DNA of 37,690 nt from an uncultured Clostridia bacterium (GCA_947630605.1 CANRIO010000009.1:1-37690); one strand, 5' to 3'; positions 25,465 through 34,468 are shown, counted from the stretch's first letter. Notes: generated by a model not told the origin, from the letters alone. Made by a program: numbers and translations.

Positions 25465-26748
25465 TTATTTCACGGGATCGGGAGCCTTTTCGCCTCCGCT
25501 TACGCCTTCGCCTTCGAAGCTGATAATTTCCTCAATGTCTTTGTAACTTGAAAGGTCGGTGGGCGCCTTGACCTTTTCCGTCGTCTTTTCGACTGAGAGG
25601 GAGAGGCTCAAAGAACCGCTGCCCGAGATGATGAAGGTCTCATCCTCGCCGCTGAAGTCCAAAGTCATGGAGGTGACACCGACGTTGAGATCGAGGCCGA
25701 CCTGCTTGAGATCGTTGTTCGAATCGAGCTGCAGATACACTTCGACCGTCTGCTTCGAGAATTTGACACTGTCAAGCATGGTCATGAAGAGATCGTCTTC
25801 CTCTTCGGCAGCATACTCTTCGCTCCGTGCGAAGCTGTAAATGCCCTTGATGAGGTCGACGAGCTGGAAGCTCACCTTGACTTTGAGGCCGTTCGACGCA
25901 TCGAAGTAGACCTTGCCGCCGAGCTCCTTCACCATCAAAAGGATGCTGCCGAGATTATACATGCTGGCGGGACCTTCTGCGACGACCTGCTGCGCGGAAT
26001 ATGTGCTTACTATTCTTGAACCGCCCATGTTGACGAAGAACTTGTTCGCGCCATCAAAGAGCCCGCCCTTGCCGATGAGGTCCTGTTCAGCTTCCTCACC
26101 GAACGTATACTTGGCAGTCTTGAGCTCGGCATAGAGCTTTGCATCGTCCTCGCCAACAACGGTGTAGACGTTCGTTTCGACATTCGCCTTGACGTCGGTG
26201 GTCGGAGCTGTTCCGGTCTTGGGAAGCTCGGGACGATCCACATCGGTATCGTCACTATCCACATCGGTATCGTTGTCGCGATCCATCATCGTGAGGAGAT
26301 ATTTCAAATATTCCACGCCGTATGTAGGGCCCTTGCCCTCGAGGGAGGCCTTCGCGCTGCCCGTTCCCTCAAAAGAAGTCCCCTCATCCGAATTGTAGGC
26401 GACGTTTACGAGATAGCTGAGCTCTTCGCCGAGTTTCGCCTGGATGGGCCATACGACATCGCCGATGGTGAGGTCGATTTTGCCGTCGACATCGAGCTTT
26501 TCCTGCGCCTTTGCGCCGACGCTCCACTGGTCTTGGTTGCTGCCGACGAGGGCGGTCATCAGATCGATCGAACCGGCCTTATTGGTGATATCTTGCTCTG
26601 TCGCCTCGGCGTAGTTGCCTTCGATCTTGCCGTCGCTGCCGCTGTTGCCATTGTTGTTATTATTGTTGTTGTTCGTGCCGCATGCGCATACGCCGACGAG
26701 TGCGCCCGCCATCATGACAGAGGCGAGCATGAGTGAAAGTTTTTTCAT
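25465..26748 (-). CDS. Lipoprotein of unknown function, paralogue A
   Basis: A 427-residue secreted lipoprotein. The signal peptide MKKLSLMLASVMMAGALVGVCACG carries a lipobox at VGVC or VCAC, and eight consecutive Asn follow as part of a flexible anchor. The body is rich in beta-strand-like alternation and in Asp, with an acidic DRDNDTDVDSDDTDVDRPELP stretch near residues 155-175 that could bind calcium. I recognise no enzyme motif. It shares the lipobox, K(I/V)EGN, A-(G/S)-DIDL, GG-KV-FDAS-G and a C-terminal AP-DL-SY with the next gene upstream, so the two are diverged paralogues. Start at 26748 has a GGAGG site and it has its own promoter. Confidence 0.85.
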   Translation of the reverse strand: MKKLSLMLASVMMAGALVGVCACGTNNNNNNNNGNSGSDGKIEGNYAEATEQDITNKAGSIDLMTALVGSNQDQWSVGAKAQEKLDVDGKIDLTIGDVVWPIQAKLGEELSYLVNVAYNSDEGTSFEGTGSAKASLEGKGPTYGVEYLKYLLTMMDRDNDTDVDSDDTDVDRPELPKTGTAPTTDVKANVETNVYTVVGEDDAKLYAELKTAKYTFGEEAEQDLIGKGGLFDGANKFFVNMGGSRIVSTYSAQQVVAEGPASMYNLGSILLMVKELGGKVYFDASNGLKVKVSFQLVDLIKGIYSFARSEEYAAEEEDDLFMTMLDSVKFSKQTVEVYLQLDSNNDLKQVGLDLNVGVTSMTLDFSGEDETFIISGSGSLSLSLSVEKTTEKVKAPTDLSSYKDIEEIISFEGEGVSGGEKAPDPVK

Positions 26749-26789
26749 AATAACCTCCTGTAATTTGAGATCGTTCTCTCATTGAAAGT

Positions 26790-26818
26790 ATTTTATGCTT
26801 CTCAAAATTTTTTGTCAA
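26790..26818 (-). promoter_or_regulatory. Sigma-A promoter of lipoprotein paralogue A
   Basis: On the minus strand TTGACA (26813-26818) and TAAAAT (26790-26795) are exactly 17 bases apart, about 40 bases upstream of the start. Confidence 0.85.
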
Positions 26819-26858
26819 GGAAATTGCACGGTCATTCGTGAATTTTTTCACAAATCCT

Positions 26859-28430
26859 TCACGCGGCCACCGCGCTGAATGCAAAGACGACCCGCTCGCT
26901 CTTGAGCGCGGAAAGAGCATTCAGCCCCGTCATAGCCATCGTGCCATTCTCTTTATTGTAGGGCAGTGCGTTGAAATAATTGTAAGGATTTTCCCCGCCG
27001 AAAAGTTCTCCCCAGGAGAAGACGGCCGTCACGTTGATCGTGCCGCCGCCCGCGGGAGCGACCTCCACGGGGAGGACCATGTCCGCGTTTATGGATGCAA
27101 GGCCGATGTCCGTCCCGTTGACATAGAGGTGCGGAAGGGCGAGGCAGGGCAGGAGTTTCTCAAGCCCTTCGATCGAGAGGGTAAGCGCGGCGAGGTCGCC
27201 CGTGTAGGTGAGTTCGAAGGATACGGAAAGGTCCTCCCGCGGATCGCCGGTATACTTGAGCCAATCCGAAGCGGACGGCTCTTGCCCCTTGGGGGGAGCA
27301 AAGTATATAGTGCCGTCCTTTACGGAGAAAGTGAAGGAAGAGAGGCCGTCGGCCTTTGCGGACGCTTCGATGATGACGTGCGAAGCCTCCTCTTTAGGCG
27401 GCGTAGCAGAGCCTATCGTTGTAGAGATGGGGATGACGTAGGGATAGCTTGCAAGATCTTTGGGGGCGACGGCCTTTTTGCTTGAGGCGATGAGGGCGAG
27501 ACGGCCCTTCATGGAGAGCGTGCCGCCCGCTTCGGAGGTCTCCTCCAAAGAGGCCTGAAGGTTCAAATCGAAGCCGAGCTTTTTGAACATGCCCCCCTCA
27601 TCGAAGGCGAAGTAGGCGTCGACGGTGTCCTTTGTAAGGACAAAATTATCCGCTCCGATGCGGCTTCCGATGAACTGCAAAACTTCGCCGAGGAAGAATT
27701 TTGCATCCAGGGAAACCTTGGCGCGCACGCCCTCGGAGGCATCCAAAAAGACCTTCGCGCCGTATTGCGTGCAAAGCATTTCGAGGAGTTCGGCGAGCGA
27801 GCCCGCCTCTTCCATCCATTGGAAAGAGGGGAAGCTCTCTTCGTCCAGACCGCCGAAAAGACCTTCAAAGAGGACCTCCAATTCATTGCCGTCGGGGGTC
27901 CTTCCGCCCGCAAGATGATTTTCATCATTTACATTCAGCGTGTCGAATTTTGCATAGAGATCATCTCTGTCGTTATATAGTTTGACGCCCACATCATAGG
28001 AGGGCGCGGGCTGCTCGAGCTCCCATTTCTCATCGGGGGCCTTCGCAAGCAGGTTGAATTTTGCGGTGCCGCTCCCCTTCATATCCTCCTTGGAGAAGTT
28101 GAGGACATAGTCGAAAGAGCCACTCCCCTCGACATTTCTGTCTATGATCATGGGTGACCGCACTTCGCGGAGAACGATCTTGGCGTCGAGGGCGACCGAG
28201 AGCTCCATCCCCCATTTCCAATCCTCCTTCTCTCTATCGCCGAAGGACTTTTTGAGGTCGATGTCGCCTGCCGCGTTCTCGATCTGCTCCCGGCCCGCCG
28301 CCTCCGTTTGGAAGTTGCCTTCGACCTTCCCCGTATTTTTTGAACCCGTGGCTCCCTTGCCGCATGCGCAGATGCCCATCAGGGCCCCCGACAGCATGAA
28401 AACTGCCAAAATCACAGCCGTTCTTCTCAT
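26859..28430 (-). CDS. Lipoprotein of unknown function, paralogue B
   Basis: A 523-residue secreted lipoprotein. I chose the start at 28430 (MRRTAVILAVFMLSGALMGICACG) because TGGAGGAAAC lies upstream of it; an open frame 24 residues longer crosses the promoter. The lipobox is MGIC or ICAC. The N-terminal half parallels paralogue A (KVEGNF, AAGDIDL, GAKVFLDASEGVRAKVSL, VAPKDLASY). The last 150 residues are extra: strand-rich repeats such as FTFSVKDGTIYFAP and LSVSFELTYTGDLAALTLSIEG, suggesting an added beta-sandwich. No enzymatic motif is seen; a cell-surface role is inferred only from the signal. Confidence 0.83.
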   Translation of the reverse strand: MRRTAVILAVFMLSGALMGICACGKGATGSKNTGKVEGNFQTEAAGREQIENAAGDIDLKKSFGDREKEDWKWGMELSVALDAKIVLREVRSPMIIDRNVEGSGSFDYVLNFSKEDMKGSGTAKFNLLAKAPDEKWELEQPAPSYDVGVKLYNDRDDLYAKFDTLNVNDENHLAGGRTPDGNELEVLFEGLFGGLDEESFPSFQWMEEAGSLAELLEMLCTQYGAKVFLDASEGVRAKVSLDAKFFLGEVLQFIGSRIGADNFVLTKDTVDAYFAFDEGGMFKKLGFDLNLQASLEETSEAGGTLSMKGRLALIASSKKAVAPKDLASYPYVIPISTTIGSATPPKEEASHVIIEASAKADGLSSFTFSVKDGTIYFAPPKGQEPSASDWLKYTGDPREDLSVSFELTYTGDLAALTLSIEGLEKLLPCLALPHLYVNGTDIGLASINADMVLPVEVAPAGGGTINVTAVFSWGELFGGENPYNYFNALPYNKENGTMAMTGLNALSALKSERVVFAFSAVAA

Positions 28431-28473
28431 GTTTCCTCCATGGGGGAAATTCCCCCCTTGTGTCGTTAATACT

Positions 28474-28502
28474 ATTTTAGAAGAAGATGGGAGAATTGTC
28501 AA
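28474..28502 (-). promoter_or_regulatory. Sigma-A promoter of lipoprotein paralogue B
   Basis: On the minus strand TTGACA (28497-28502) and TAAAAT (28474-28479) are 17 bases apart. The leader then contains a GGGGGAA/TTCCCCC inverted repeat (28442-28458) just upstream of the ribosome site, which could hide it. Confidence 0.85.
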
Positions 28503-28949
28503 CGGAATGCATCGCCATTCATGAAAAAATCATGGCGGATTGGATGAATGCTCTTATGGAAAAGTTTGCGGGGGAAGGCATTTTTTGAGGTATGTCTCGG
28601 ACATGGTATGGGGTTTTTTGTCTGGACTGCGTATGAGGAGATGCTTCGACAGGCTACTTCGGGGCGATGCCCCTCGTGCCGACCTTCGATGACGATCAGA
28701 ACGTGCGGTCGGGGCAGCATGACGCGGGGGTCACATTCTCATTCCGAACGAAGTGAGGGAATCCCTACGTAAGCGATAAGGCCTCATGGGTTTGTAGGGG
28801 TCTCCTCCGCCGCGATAGAGTCGTACTTCGCCTTCGGCTCGTGCGCCGCTATCGCGGCGTCGAGATGAGGGAAAAATGAGGATGACGCGGGGAAATTCTT
28901 ATCATAAAAATTCATGACGGGGGAGGAGAAAAATTTCGGGCGGGAAAAG
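28503..28949. repeat. Gene-free region with mosaic intergenic repeat, copy A
   Basis: The roughly 450 bases between the paralogue-B promoter and the ABC transporter promoter hold no supported gene. From 28624 a repeat unit begins (GGACTGCGTATGAGGAGATG, then CTTCGACAGGCTACTTCGGG, a GGGGC/GCCCC hairpin, CGTGCCGACCTTCGAT and GCATGACGCGGGGGTCA to about 28732), followed by CATTCTCATTCCGAACGAAG-type sequence. Related units lie at 31780, 34804 and 37411. A separate stem CGCCGCGATAG/CTATCGCGGCG (28808-28818 with 28849-28859) encloses a 30-base loop with an inner GCCTTCGGC. A degenerate CGGACATGG motif copy is at 28598. Open frames of 70-75 codons here are repeat-derived. Confidence 0.75.
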
Positions 28950-28977
28950 TTGCTTTTTCACAAAATTATGATATAAT
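28950..28977 (+). promoter_or_regulatory. Promoter of the ABC transporter operon
   Basis: TTGCTT (28950-28955) and a perfect TATAAT (28972-28977) are 16 bases apart, about 28 bases upstream of the ATPase start. The -35 is weak, which suggests regulation or modest expression. Confidence 0.65.
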
Positions 28978-29005
28978 AAATGTAATATTGTTTTGAGAGA
29001 ATATT

Positions 29006-29707
29006 ATGAGTTATCTATCCTTGAAAAACGTGGGGAAGCGGTACAGTGCGGGGACGGTGTTCGTTGACGCCCTGAAAGACGTTTCCTTCGACCTTGAGAA
29101 CGGCGAGTTCGTCGTCGTGCTCGGCTCCTCGGGTGCGGGAAAGACTACCCTTTTGAACCTTCTCGGCGGCATGGACACGGCCACCGAGGGAGAGATCGAA
29201 GTGGACGGGAAGGTCATCACCGCCTTGGATCGCAAGGGGCTCACCGAATACAGGAGAAACGACGTGGGGTTCGTCTTTCAATTCTACAACCTCATGCCCA
29301 ATCTCACCGCGCTCGAGAACGTGGAGATCGCCATCGAGATCTGCAAGAATGCTTTGGATCCCAAGGATATCCTCGGAAAAGTCGGCCTCGAAGAGCGGAT
29401 GGGGAACTTCCCTGCCCAGCTCTCGGGGGGCGAACAGCAGCGCGTCTCCATTGCCCGCGCCGTCGCCAAGAATCCCAAGCTCCTCCTCTGCGACGAGCCC
29501 ACGGGTGCCCTTGACTACGAGACGGGCAAGAAAATTTTGAAACTTCTCTATGACCTCTCGCGTGAACAGAGGCGGCTCGTCATCATCGTGACGCACAATG
29601 CGGCCTTAAAAGACATGGCGGACAAGGTCATCCATATCAAGAGCGGGGCGATCGAGCGCATCGAGGCGAACGAGCATCCTATCCCCATTGAGGAGATCGA
29701 GTGGTGA
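29006..29707 (+). CDS. ABC transporter ATP-binding protein, MacB/LolD type
   Basis: A 233-residue ATPase of the type that works with FtsX-like permeases. Walker A is GSSGAGKTT (40-48), the Q-loop is [18 protein letters not shown], the signature [14 protein letters not shown], Walker [13 protein letters not shown] and the H-loop VTHN. The LTALENV and [10 protein letters not shown] forms are typical of the MacB/LolD group rather than of sugar importers. It is the first gene of a two-gene operon; the last bases overlap the permease start. This class powers mechanotransmission or efflux (peptides, lipoproteins, antibiotics) rather than bulk import. The substrate here is unknown. Confidence 0.93.
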   Translation: MSYLSLKNVGKRYSAGTVFVDALKDVSFDLENGEFVVVLGSSGAGKTTLLNLLGGMDTATEGEIEVDGKVITALDRKGLTEYRRNDVGFVFQFYNLMPNLTALENVEIAIEICKNALDPKDILGKVGLEERMGNFPAQLSGGEQQRVSIARAVAKNPKLLLCDEPTGALDYETGKKILKLLYDLSREQRRLVIIVTHNAALKDMADKVIHIKSGAIERIEANEHPIPIEEIEW

Positions 29708-31677
29708 AAACGTATCTTAAGACATTCGCGCGCATGTTCAAACGGCATGCGACCCGCCTCATCTCCGTCTTCCTCATGGTGGTGCTCTCCGTCGGGTTCT
29801 CGGCGGGCATCGGCATGGCGACGGACAAGATGCGCTACGCCTTCGACAAGATCTACCGCGGGCAAAATTTGAGCGACATCATCATACAGGGGCGGGAGGA
29901 CATCTTCGAAAAGAAGGAAGAAGTCGAAGCCCTCGGCTACGACGTTGAAACGGGCAGCTATCTCGACTTTGCCCATGGGACCTATCTGGGCATCGTGAAC
30001 TTCGATAAGACGGGCGACGGCGTGACGCGCATCTACCTCTCTCCCGAGGGGGAAGAATGGCAGCAAAACCTTCTTCGGACGATCGACGAGGCACCCATGC
30101 CCGAGGATGCCCCCGCAGGAAGCATCCCCATTGCCGTGGAGCGTGCGACTTCCCAGCTCAAGGAATACGCCCTCGGCGAGAAGATCACGGCGACCATTTC
30201 TATTCCCGGCGCGGAGAGCTTCGAGGTAAACTTTATCGTGACGAAGATCGTGGAAAACCCCCTCCACCTCGCCGTTCGGCGGGATCCGAGCAGCATAGAA
30301 ATTGGGGGCGAAGAGGGCGGCTATCAAAACCTTGAGAGCATCCTCTACCTCGACCGGATGACGTTGCCCGTTCCGGAAAATGTGACCATCCCCGAGAGCG
30401 TGGGCAAGTTCATCCCGATGCAGGACGGCGAGATCCGCTTCAGCGCATTCTGCACCGCCTCCCTCTACGTTTCCGTTCCCGCGCTGAAGGAGCGGGGCGG
30501 CGTCGGGGGCGAACTCTTCGACGGCGGCTATGAGAGCCGTCTGAAGGCGGCAAAGAGCGAGATCGGGGACGTCTTCGAAGAGGAACTCGGCGGCGAGGCG
30601 CCGACGGTCGGTATTCTCACGCTACACGAGAATTTTACATACGAATCCTACTTCAACTATGCGGACAAGGTCGAGATGATCGGCTATGTCCTCATGGTCG
30701 TGTTCGTGCTCGTCACCCTCCTCGTGGTGCTCTCGACGATGACCCGTCTTCTCGATGAGGAGCGGTCGCAGATCGCCTGCCTGATGACGCTCGGCTATTC
30801 CCCCGCAAGGATCCTTTCGAAGTATCTCCTCTTCGCCCTCGTGGGCACCCTCATCGGCGCGGTCGGGGGATACTTTGCCTCCCTCGGGCTCGCATATGTC
30901 ATCTTCGTGAATTTCAAATGGAACTACACCATGCCCGCCTTCCCCATGGAGGGGCCGGTCGCGTTCTTTTTGATCGTGGCGAGCATCATCCTCGTCGCAA
31001 CGCTCACGGCGACGCTCATCGCGGGGCTGAAGATGACGAAGCGGCGGCCCGCTGCCCTCCTTCGCCCCAAGTCGCCGCGGCCGGGGAAGAAGGTCATATT
31101 CGAACGCATCCCCGCACTTTGGCGGCGCATTTCCTTCAAGATGAAGTCCACACTGCGCAACGTCCTCCGCTTCAAGACGCGGTTTATCATGACCGTCGTC
31201 TCCGTCATGGCCTCGACGGGACTCGTGGTCGCGGGGCTCGCCGTGCTCGACTGCTGCATTTTCCAAAGCATCGGAACGACCGCGATGATCGTCGTCGCCA
31301 TCGTCGTGCTCGTATTCGCCGCCCTTCTGAACGCCGTCGTCATTTACACATTGACGAATATCAACATCTCGGAGCGGGAACGTGAGCTCGCCACCCTCAT
31401 GGTGCTCGGCTACCACGACAAGGAGGTGACGCTCTACGTCTACCGCGAGATCTACATCACGAGTGCGATCGGGATCGTGTTCGGCATTCCCTTCGGGGCC
31501 ATCCTGTGCGCCTTTATCTTCTCGCTCATGACGCTCGGCTCGCTCGGCGCGGTCAACTTCTATGTCTGGCTCGTCGCCCCCGTGATGTCGCTTGCCTTCA
31601 CCTTCCTTGCGACCCTGCTTCTTCGGCGGAAGATCGTCAAGATCGACATGAACGCCTCCCTGAAGGCAATGGAGTAA
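29701..31677 (+). CDS. FtsX/MacB-type ABC transporter permease
   Basis: A 658-residue membrane protein. TM1 lies near residues 18-38 (LISVFLMVVLSVGFSAGIGMA), followed by a long extracytoplasmic domain of about 290 residues, then three TM segments of a first FtsX domain (GYVLMVVFVLVTLLVVLSTM onward, with RLLDEERSQIACLMTLGYSPARILSKYL). After a basic linker (KMTKRRPAALLRPKSPRPGKK) comes a second FtsX-like half, with INISERERELATLMVLGYHDKEVTLYVYRE. The paired ER-(S/E)-(Q/L)-A-LM-LGY motifs are coupling regions for the ATPase. The start is GTG (29701 or 29704) with GAGGAG upstream, overlapping the ATPase stop. Resembles permeases of uncharacterised efflux or cell-envelope systems; no BceS-like kinase is nearby. 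Confidence 0.9.
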   Translation: MVKTYLKTFARMFKRHATRLISVFLMVVLSVGFSAGIGMATDKMRYAFDKIYRGQNLSDIIIQGREDIFEKKEEVEALGYDVETGSYLDFAHGTYLGIVNFDKTGDGVTRIYLSPEGEEWQQNLLRTIDEAPMPEDAPAGSIPIAVERATSQLKEYALGEKITATISIPGAESFEVNFIVTKIVENPLHLAVRRDPSSIEIGGEEGGYQNLESILYLDRMTLPVPENVTIPESVGKFIPMQDGEIRFSAFCTASLYVSVPALKERGGVGGELFDGGYESRLKAAKSEIGDVFEEELGGEAPTVGILTLHENFTYESYFNYADKVEMIGYVLMVVFVLVTLLVVLSTMTRLLDEERSQIACLMTLGYSPARILSKYLLFALVGTLIGAVGGYFASLGLAYVIFVNFKWNYTMPAFPMEGPVAFFLIVASIILVATLTATLIAGLKMTKRRPAALLRPKSPRPGKKVIFERIPALWRRISFKMKSTLRNVLRFKTRFIMTVVSVMASTGLVVAGLAVLDCCIFQSIGTTAMIVVAIVVLVFAALLNAVVIYTLTNINISERERELATLMVLGYHDKEVTLYVYREIYITSAIGIVFGIPFGAILCAFIFSLMTLGSLGAVNFYVWLVAPVMSLAFTFLATLLLRRKIVKIDMNASLKAME

Positions 31678-31690
31678 ATAGAAAAGAGAA

Positions 31691-31734
31691 CTTAAAGCAG
31701 GGCGGGTGCCATGTGGCACCCGCCCTGCTTTAAG
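31691..31734 (+). terminator. Strong terminator of the ABC operon, probably bidirectional
   Basis: A perfect 20-bp stem (CTTAAAGCAGGGCGGGTGCC) with the four-base loop ATGT, followed by ATTTTATGG. It starts 14 bases after the permease stop. The exact stem is unusually long for a terminator. A mirrored A/T border could also stop transcription coming from the Feo side. Confidence 0.85.
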
Positions 31735-31779
31735 ATTTTATGGAGATTGGATGAACGGGATTGAATAAGACCCTCATCA

Positions 31780-31940
31780 GTCACCCGTTGGGTGACAGCT
31801 TCCCCCATAGATGGGGGAAGCCTTGCGGACTTCGTATGAGGGGATGCTTCGACAAGCTACTTCGTGCCGAAAGTCGGCACTCGAGCCGACCTTAGATAAA
31901 TAATAGAAGCCTCGGTTGGGCCAGCATGACGCGGGGGTCA
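31780..31940. repeat. Mosaic intergenic repeat, copy B
   Basis: Composite of three parts: a GTCACCC/GGGTGAC hairpin (31780-31796), a 10-bp CTTCCCCCAT/ATGGGGGAAG hairpin (31799-31820), then the unit also seen at 28624: GGACTTCGTATGAGGGGATG, CTTCGACAAGCTACTTCG, GCCGACCTTAGATAAATAAT and GCATGACGCGGGGGTCA. The last TCA is the reverse complement of the stop codon of the Cys-rich Feo protein. Confidence 0.8.
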
Positions 31941-32114
31941 GTCTTTTTTTCTGTGTTCGTCGGGCTTTTGGTGGCACATGGAGCAACCGGCACAGCAGCC
32001 GTTGCAGCCGTCGCAGGAGCTCTTGCCCTGCAGTTTGCGCCGAATGGAGAAGGCGGCGACGGCGACGACGAAGCCCGCCGCGGCGATGATGATGAGGATC
32101 TCCCACCAAGTCAT
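31938..32114 (-). CDS. FeoB-associated Cys-rich membrane protein
   Basis: A 58-residue protein with one N-terminal membrane helix (WWEILIIIAAAGFVVAVAAF), a basic RRK stop-transfer and a cysteine cluster (CDGCNGCCAGCSMC) before a charged tail. This is the pattern of the FeoB-associated Cys-rich family found downstream of feoB in many Firmicutes; the cysteines may bind iron or take part in handling it, but the function is unproven. Its ATG overlaps the feoB stop (ATGA), so it is translationally coupled. The stop codon and everything after it are repeat copy B. Confidence 0.9.
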   Translation of the reverse strand: MTWWEILIIIAAAGFVVAVAAFSIRRKLQGKSSCDGCNGCCAGCSMCHQKPDEHRKKD

Positions 32115-34468
32115 AGTTTATTCTCCTTTTCGTCCGAGGAAATTGCGGCCTCTTCGAGGGATTCACCTTCGGACATGGGTACCTCGTTTTTCTTCACGGG
32201 GTGCTTTTTGTTCCAGAACACGATGCCTGTGATCCCCGCCGCAACGACGGCCAAAATGGGGAACAGGGTCCACCACCAGCTGCCGATGAGGTAGATCGCT
32301 GCGGAGACGAAGTAGGAGGTCGCCACCCAGAAGAGAAGCGTCCATTTGAACTTCCCCTCGGGAAGTTCTGCCCTCGCCGTAGCGCATGCCGCAAAGCAGG
32401 GAATGGTGAGCATATTGAAGGCGATGAAGGACAGGAGTGCGGGAATGGTGACGCCCGTCTGCTCGATAAGAAACATGACTTCCGTCACGCCCTCCTCGGT
32501 GGCCTCGAACCCGACGCCCGCGCCCGCCGCAAGCGTTGCGCAGAGGACGGAGAAGGTCGCGATGACGTTTTCCTTCGCAACAAGGCCCGTGATGGCGGCG
32601 ACGGCGAACACCCAACCTGCCGCTCTTCCGAGCTGAGAGCCGAAGCCGAGCGGGGTGAAGATGGGCTGGATGAGCTTGCCGATGCTCGCGAGGATGCTGT
32701 CCGCCATCTGTTCGTCGGCGAGATAGTGCCAATCCCACGAGAAGTGCGAGAGGAACCAGATGACGATGGTCGAGGCGAGGATGATGGTGAACGCCTTCTT
32801 CACGAAGTGCTTGAGTTTATCCCAGAGGTGGATCATCAGCCCTTTGAAGAGCGGCCTGTGATAGGGCGGGAGCTCCATGATGAAGGGCGGGACTTCGCCG
32901 CGCATTGTCGTTGCACGCATCAGGATGACGGTCGAGAGGGCAACGATCATGCCCAGAAGATACATTGCGAGCACGATGAGGTCGACCATGGGGGTGCCGA
33001 CCACCCCTAAAATTCCCCCTGCGACCGCTGTCAGGATGGGCAGTTTTGCACCGCAGGAGAAGAAGGGAATGACGCGCACCGTACTCGTTCGTTCGTTGTC
33101 GTCGGCGAGCGTCCGCGTGTTGATCATGGCGGGAATGGAACAGCCGAAGCCCATGATCATGGGCATGAACGCCCTGCCCGAGAGGCCGAAGCGGCGGAAG
33201 ATCCTATCCATGATGAAGGCGATACGCGCCATGTAGCCCGAATCCTCCAAAATGGAGAAGAACATGAAGAGGACGAGGATCTGAGGGATGAAGCTGAGGA
33301 CCGCCGAAAGCCCTTCCCACACGCCGCTCACGATGAGGCCGCCCACCCAGGCGGGGGCATGCGCACAGGCTGCATCCAGCCCCGTGCCGACAAGGCCCGT
33401 GAGCCAGCCCATGACGTTCTGCAACATGACGCCCGGGGAGAAGATCGCGCCGTCATAGAAACAGGCGAGAAGCTGCACCCCGACGTTCTCGGGATCGAGG
33501 CCGAGTTCTTCGAGGGTGGGAAGCGGTTTCCCCGCGAGGTTCGCAATGCCGTTTATGTAGAAGAGATCCTCGGCAAACGTCAGATGGAAGATGGCGAAGA
33601 GGATGACGATGAAGATGGGGATCCCCCATATCTTATGTGTCAAAATCTTGTCCGCCCTGTCCGAACGGGAAAGTTTTTCGCCCGCGCCCTCCTTTTTCTT
33701 ATAGGCGGAGGAATAGTTGGCGGCGATGTATTTGTATCTCGCATCCGCGACGACGGCCTCGAGGTCGCTGCCGAAGGTGTCGTCCTCGAAGGTGGCTTTG
33801 AATTCGTCCACCATCGTGACGAGCTCGGGGTGCATCTTCACTTCGATCTCGTCCATTTCGGCGAGCTTGACGGCATGGAAGAGCGGGGCGTCCACCTTCG
33901 CGCCCTTGAGGGCGATGGTGACATCGCGGACGAGGTGGGCAAGGGGAGAATCGTGCAAAACGCTCACCCCGCTACGGGGCTGCTTTGCGGCGGAAATTGC
34001 CCTGTCCATCAGCTCCTTGATCCCCGTCGAACGGAGGGCGGAGATGGCGACGACGGGCACGCCGATCTTCTTTTCGAGTTCCTTTGCGTCGAGTTCGTCC
34101 CCGCTCCGCTCGACGGTGTCCATCATGTTGAGGGCGATGACGACGGGCACGTCGATCTCCATGAGCTGGGTGGTGAGGTAGAGGTTGCGCTCCAGATTGG
34201 TCGCGTCCACGATGTTGATGACGCAGTCGGGCTTTTCATCCAGAATGAAGTTGCGGGAGATGACCTCCTCGGGGGTGTAGGGAGAGAGCGAATAGATGCC
34301 GGGAAGATCGACGATCTTTACTGGCTCCTCCCCCCTCTTGTACGTCCCCTCGCGCTTATCCACCGTGACGCCCGGCCAGTTGCCGACGTACGCCGTGGAG
34401 CCCGTGAGGAGATTGAATAGCGTCGTTTTTCCGCAGTTGGGGTTGCCCGCCAAGGCGAATTTCATCAT
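32111..34468 (-). CDS. feoB: Ferrous iron transporter FeoB
   Basis: A 785-residue GTP-gated ferrous iron importer. The N-terminal G domain shows G1 GNPNCGKTT (8-16), VGNWPGVTV (switch I), G3 DLPGIYSLSPYTPEE and G4 NMMD, followed by the helical GDI-like domain. Core gate motifs follow: HKIWGIPIFIVILFAIFHLTF, IPQILVLFMFFSILEDSGYMARIAFIMDRIFR, GFGCSIPAMINTRTL and FFSCGAKLPI. The carboxy end has two or three more helices, then a charged tail. The ribosome site is GGAGGTG and the start overlaps the feoA stop. It is the central gene of the feoA-feoA-feoB-Cys-rich operon. Confidence 0.97.
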   Translation of the reverse strand: MMKFALAGNPNCGKTTLFNLLTGSTAYVGNWPGVTVDKREGTYKRGEEPVKIVDLPGIYSLSPYTPEEVISRNFILDEKPDCVINIVDATNLERNLYLTTQLMEIDVPVVIALNMMDTVERSGDELDAKELEKKIGVPVVAISALRSTGIKELMDRAISAAKQPRSGVSVLHDSPLAHLVRDVTIALKGAKVDAPLFHAVKLAEMDEIEVKMHPELVTMVDEFKATFEDDTFGSDLEAVVADARYKYIAANYSSAYKKKEGAGEKLSRSDRADKILTHKIWGIPIFIVILFAIFHLTFAEDLFYINGIANLAGKPLPTLEELGLDPENVGVQLLACFYDGAIFSPGVMLQNVMGWLTGLVGTGLDAACAHAPAWVGGLIVSGVWEGLSAVLSFIPQILVLFMFFSILEDSGYMARIAFIMDRIFRRFGLSGRAFMPMIMGFGCSIPAMINTRTLADDNERTSTVRVIPFFSCGAKLPILTAVAGGILGVVGTPMVDLIVLAMYLLGMIVALSTVILMRATTMRGEVPPFIMELPPYHRPLFKGLMIHLWDKLKHFVKKAFTIILASTIVIWFLSHFSWDWHYLADEQMADSILASIGKLIQPIFTPLGFGSQLGRAAGWVFAVAAITGLVAKENVIATFSVLCATLAAGAGVGFEATEEGVTEVMFLIEQTGVTIPALLSFIAFNMLTIPCFAACATARAELPEGKFKWTLLFWVATSYFVSAAIYLIGSWWWTLFPILAVVAAGITGIVFWNKKHPVKKNEVPMSEGESLEEAAISSDEKENKL

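Noticed and set aside
28499-28720. A 73-codon open frame on the minus strand
   Set aside because: It runs through repeat copy A and the promoter of the lipoprotein, has no ribosome site, and similar frames come from the other repeat copies.
31777-32166. A 129-codon open frame on the minus strand, downstream of feoB
   Set aside because: It is a shadow of the feoB end, the Cys-rich gene and repeat B; the true small gene is in another frame.
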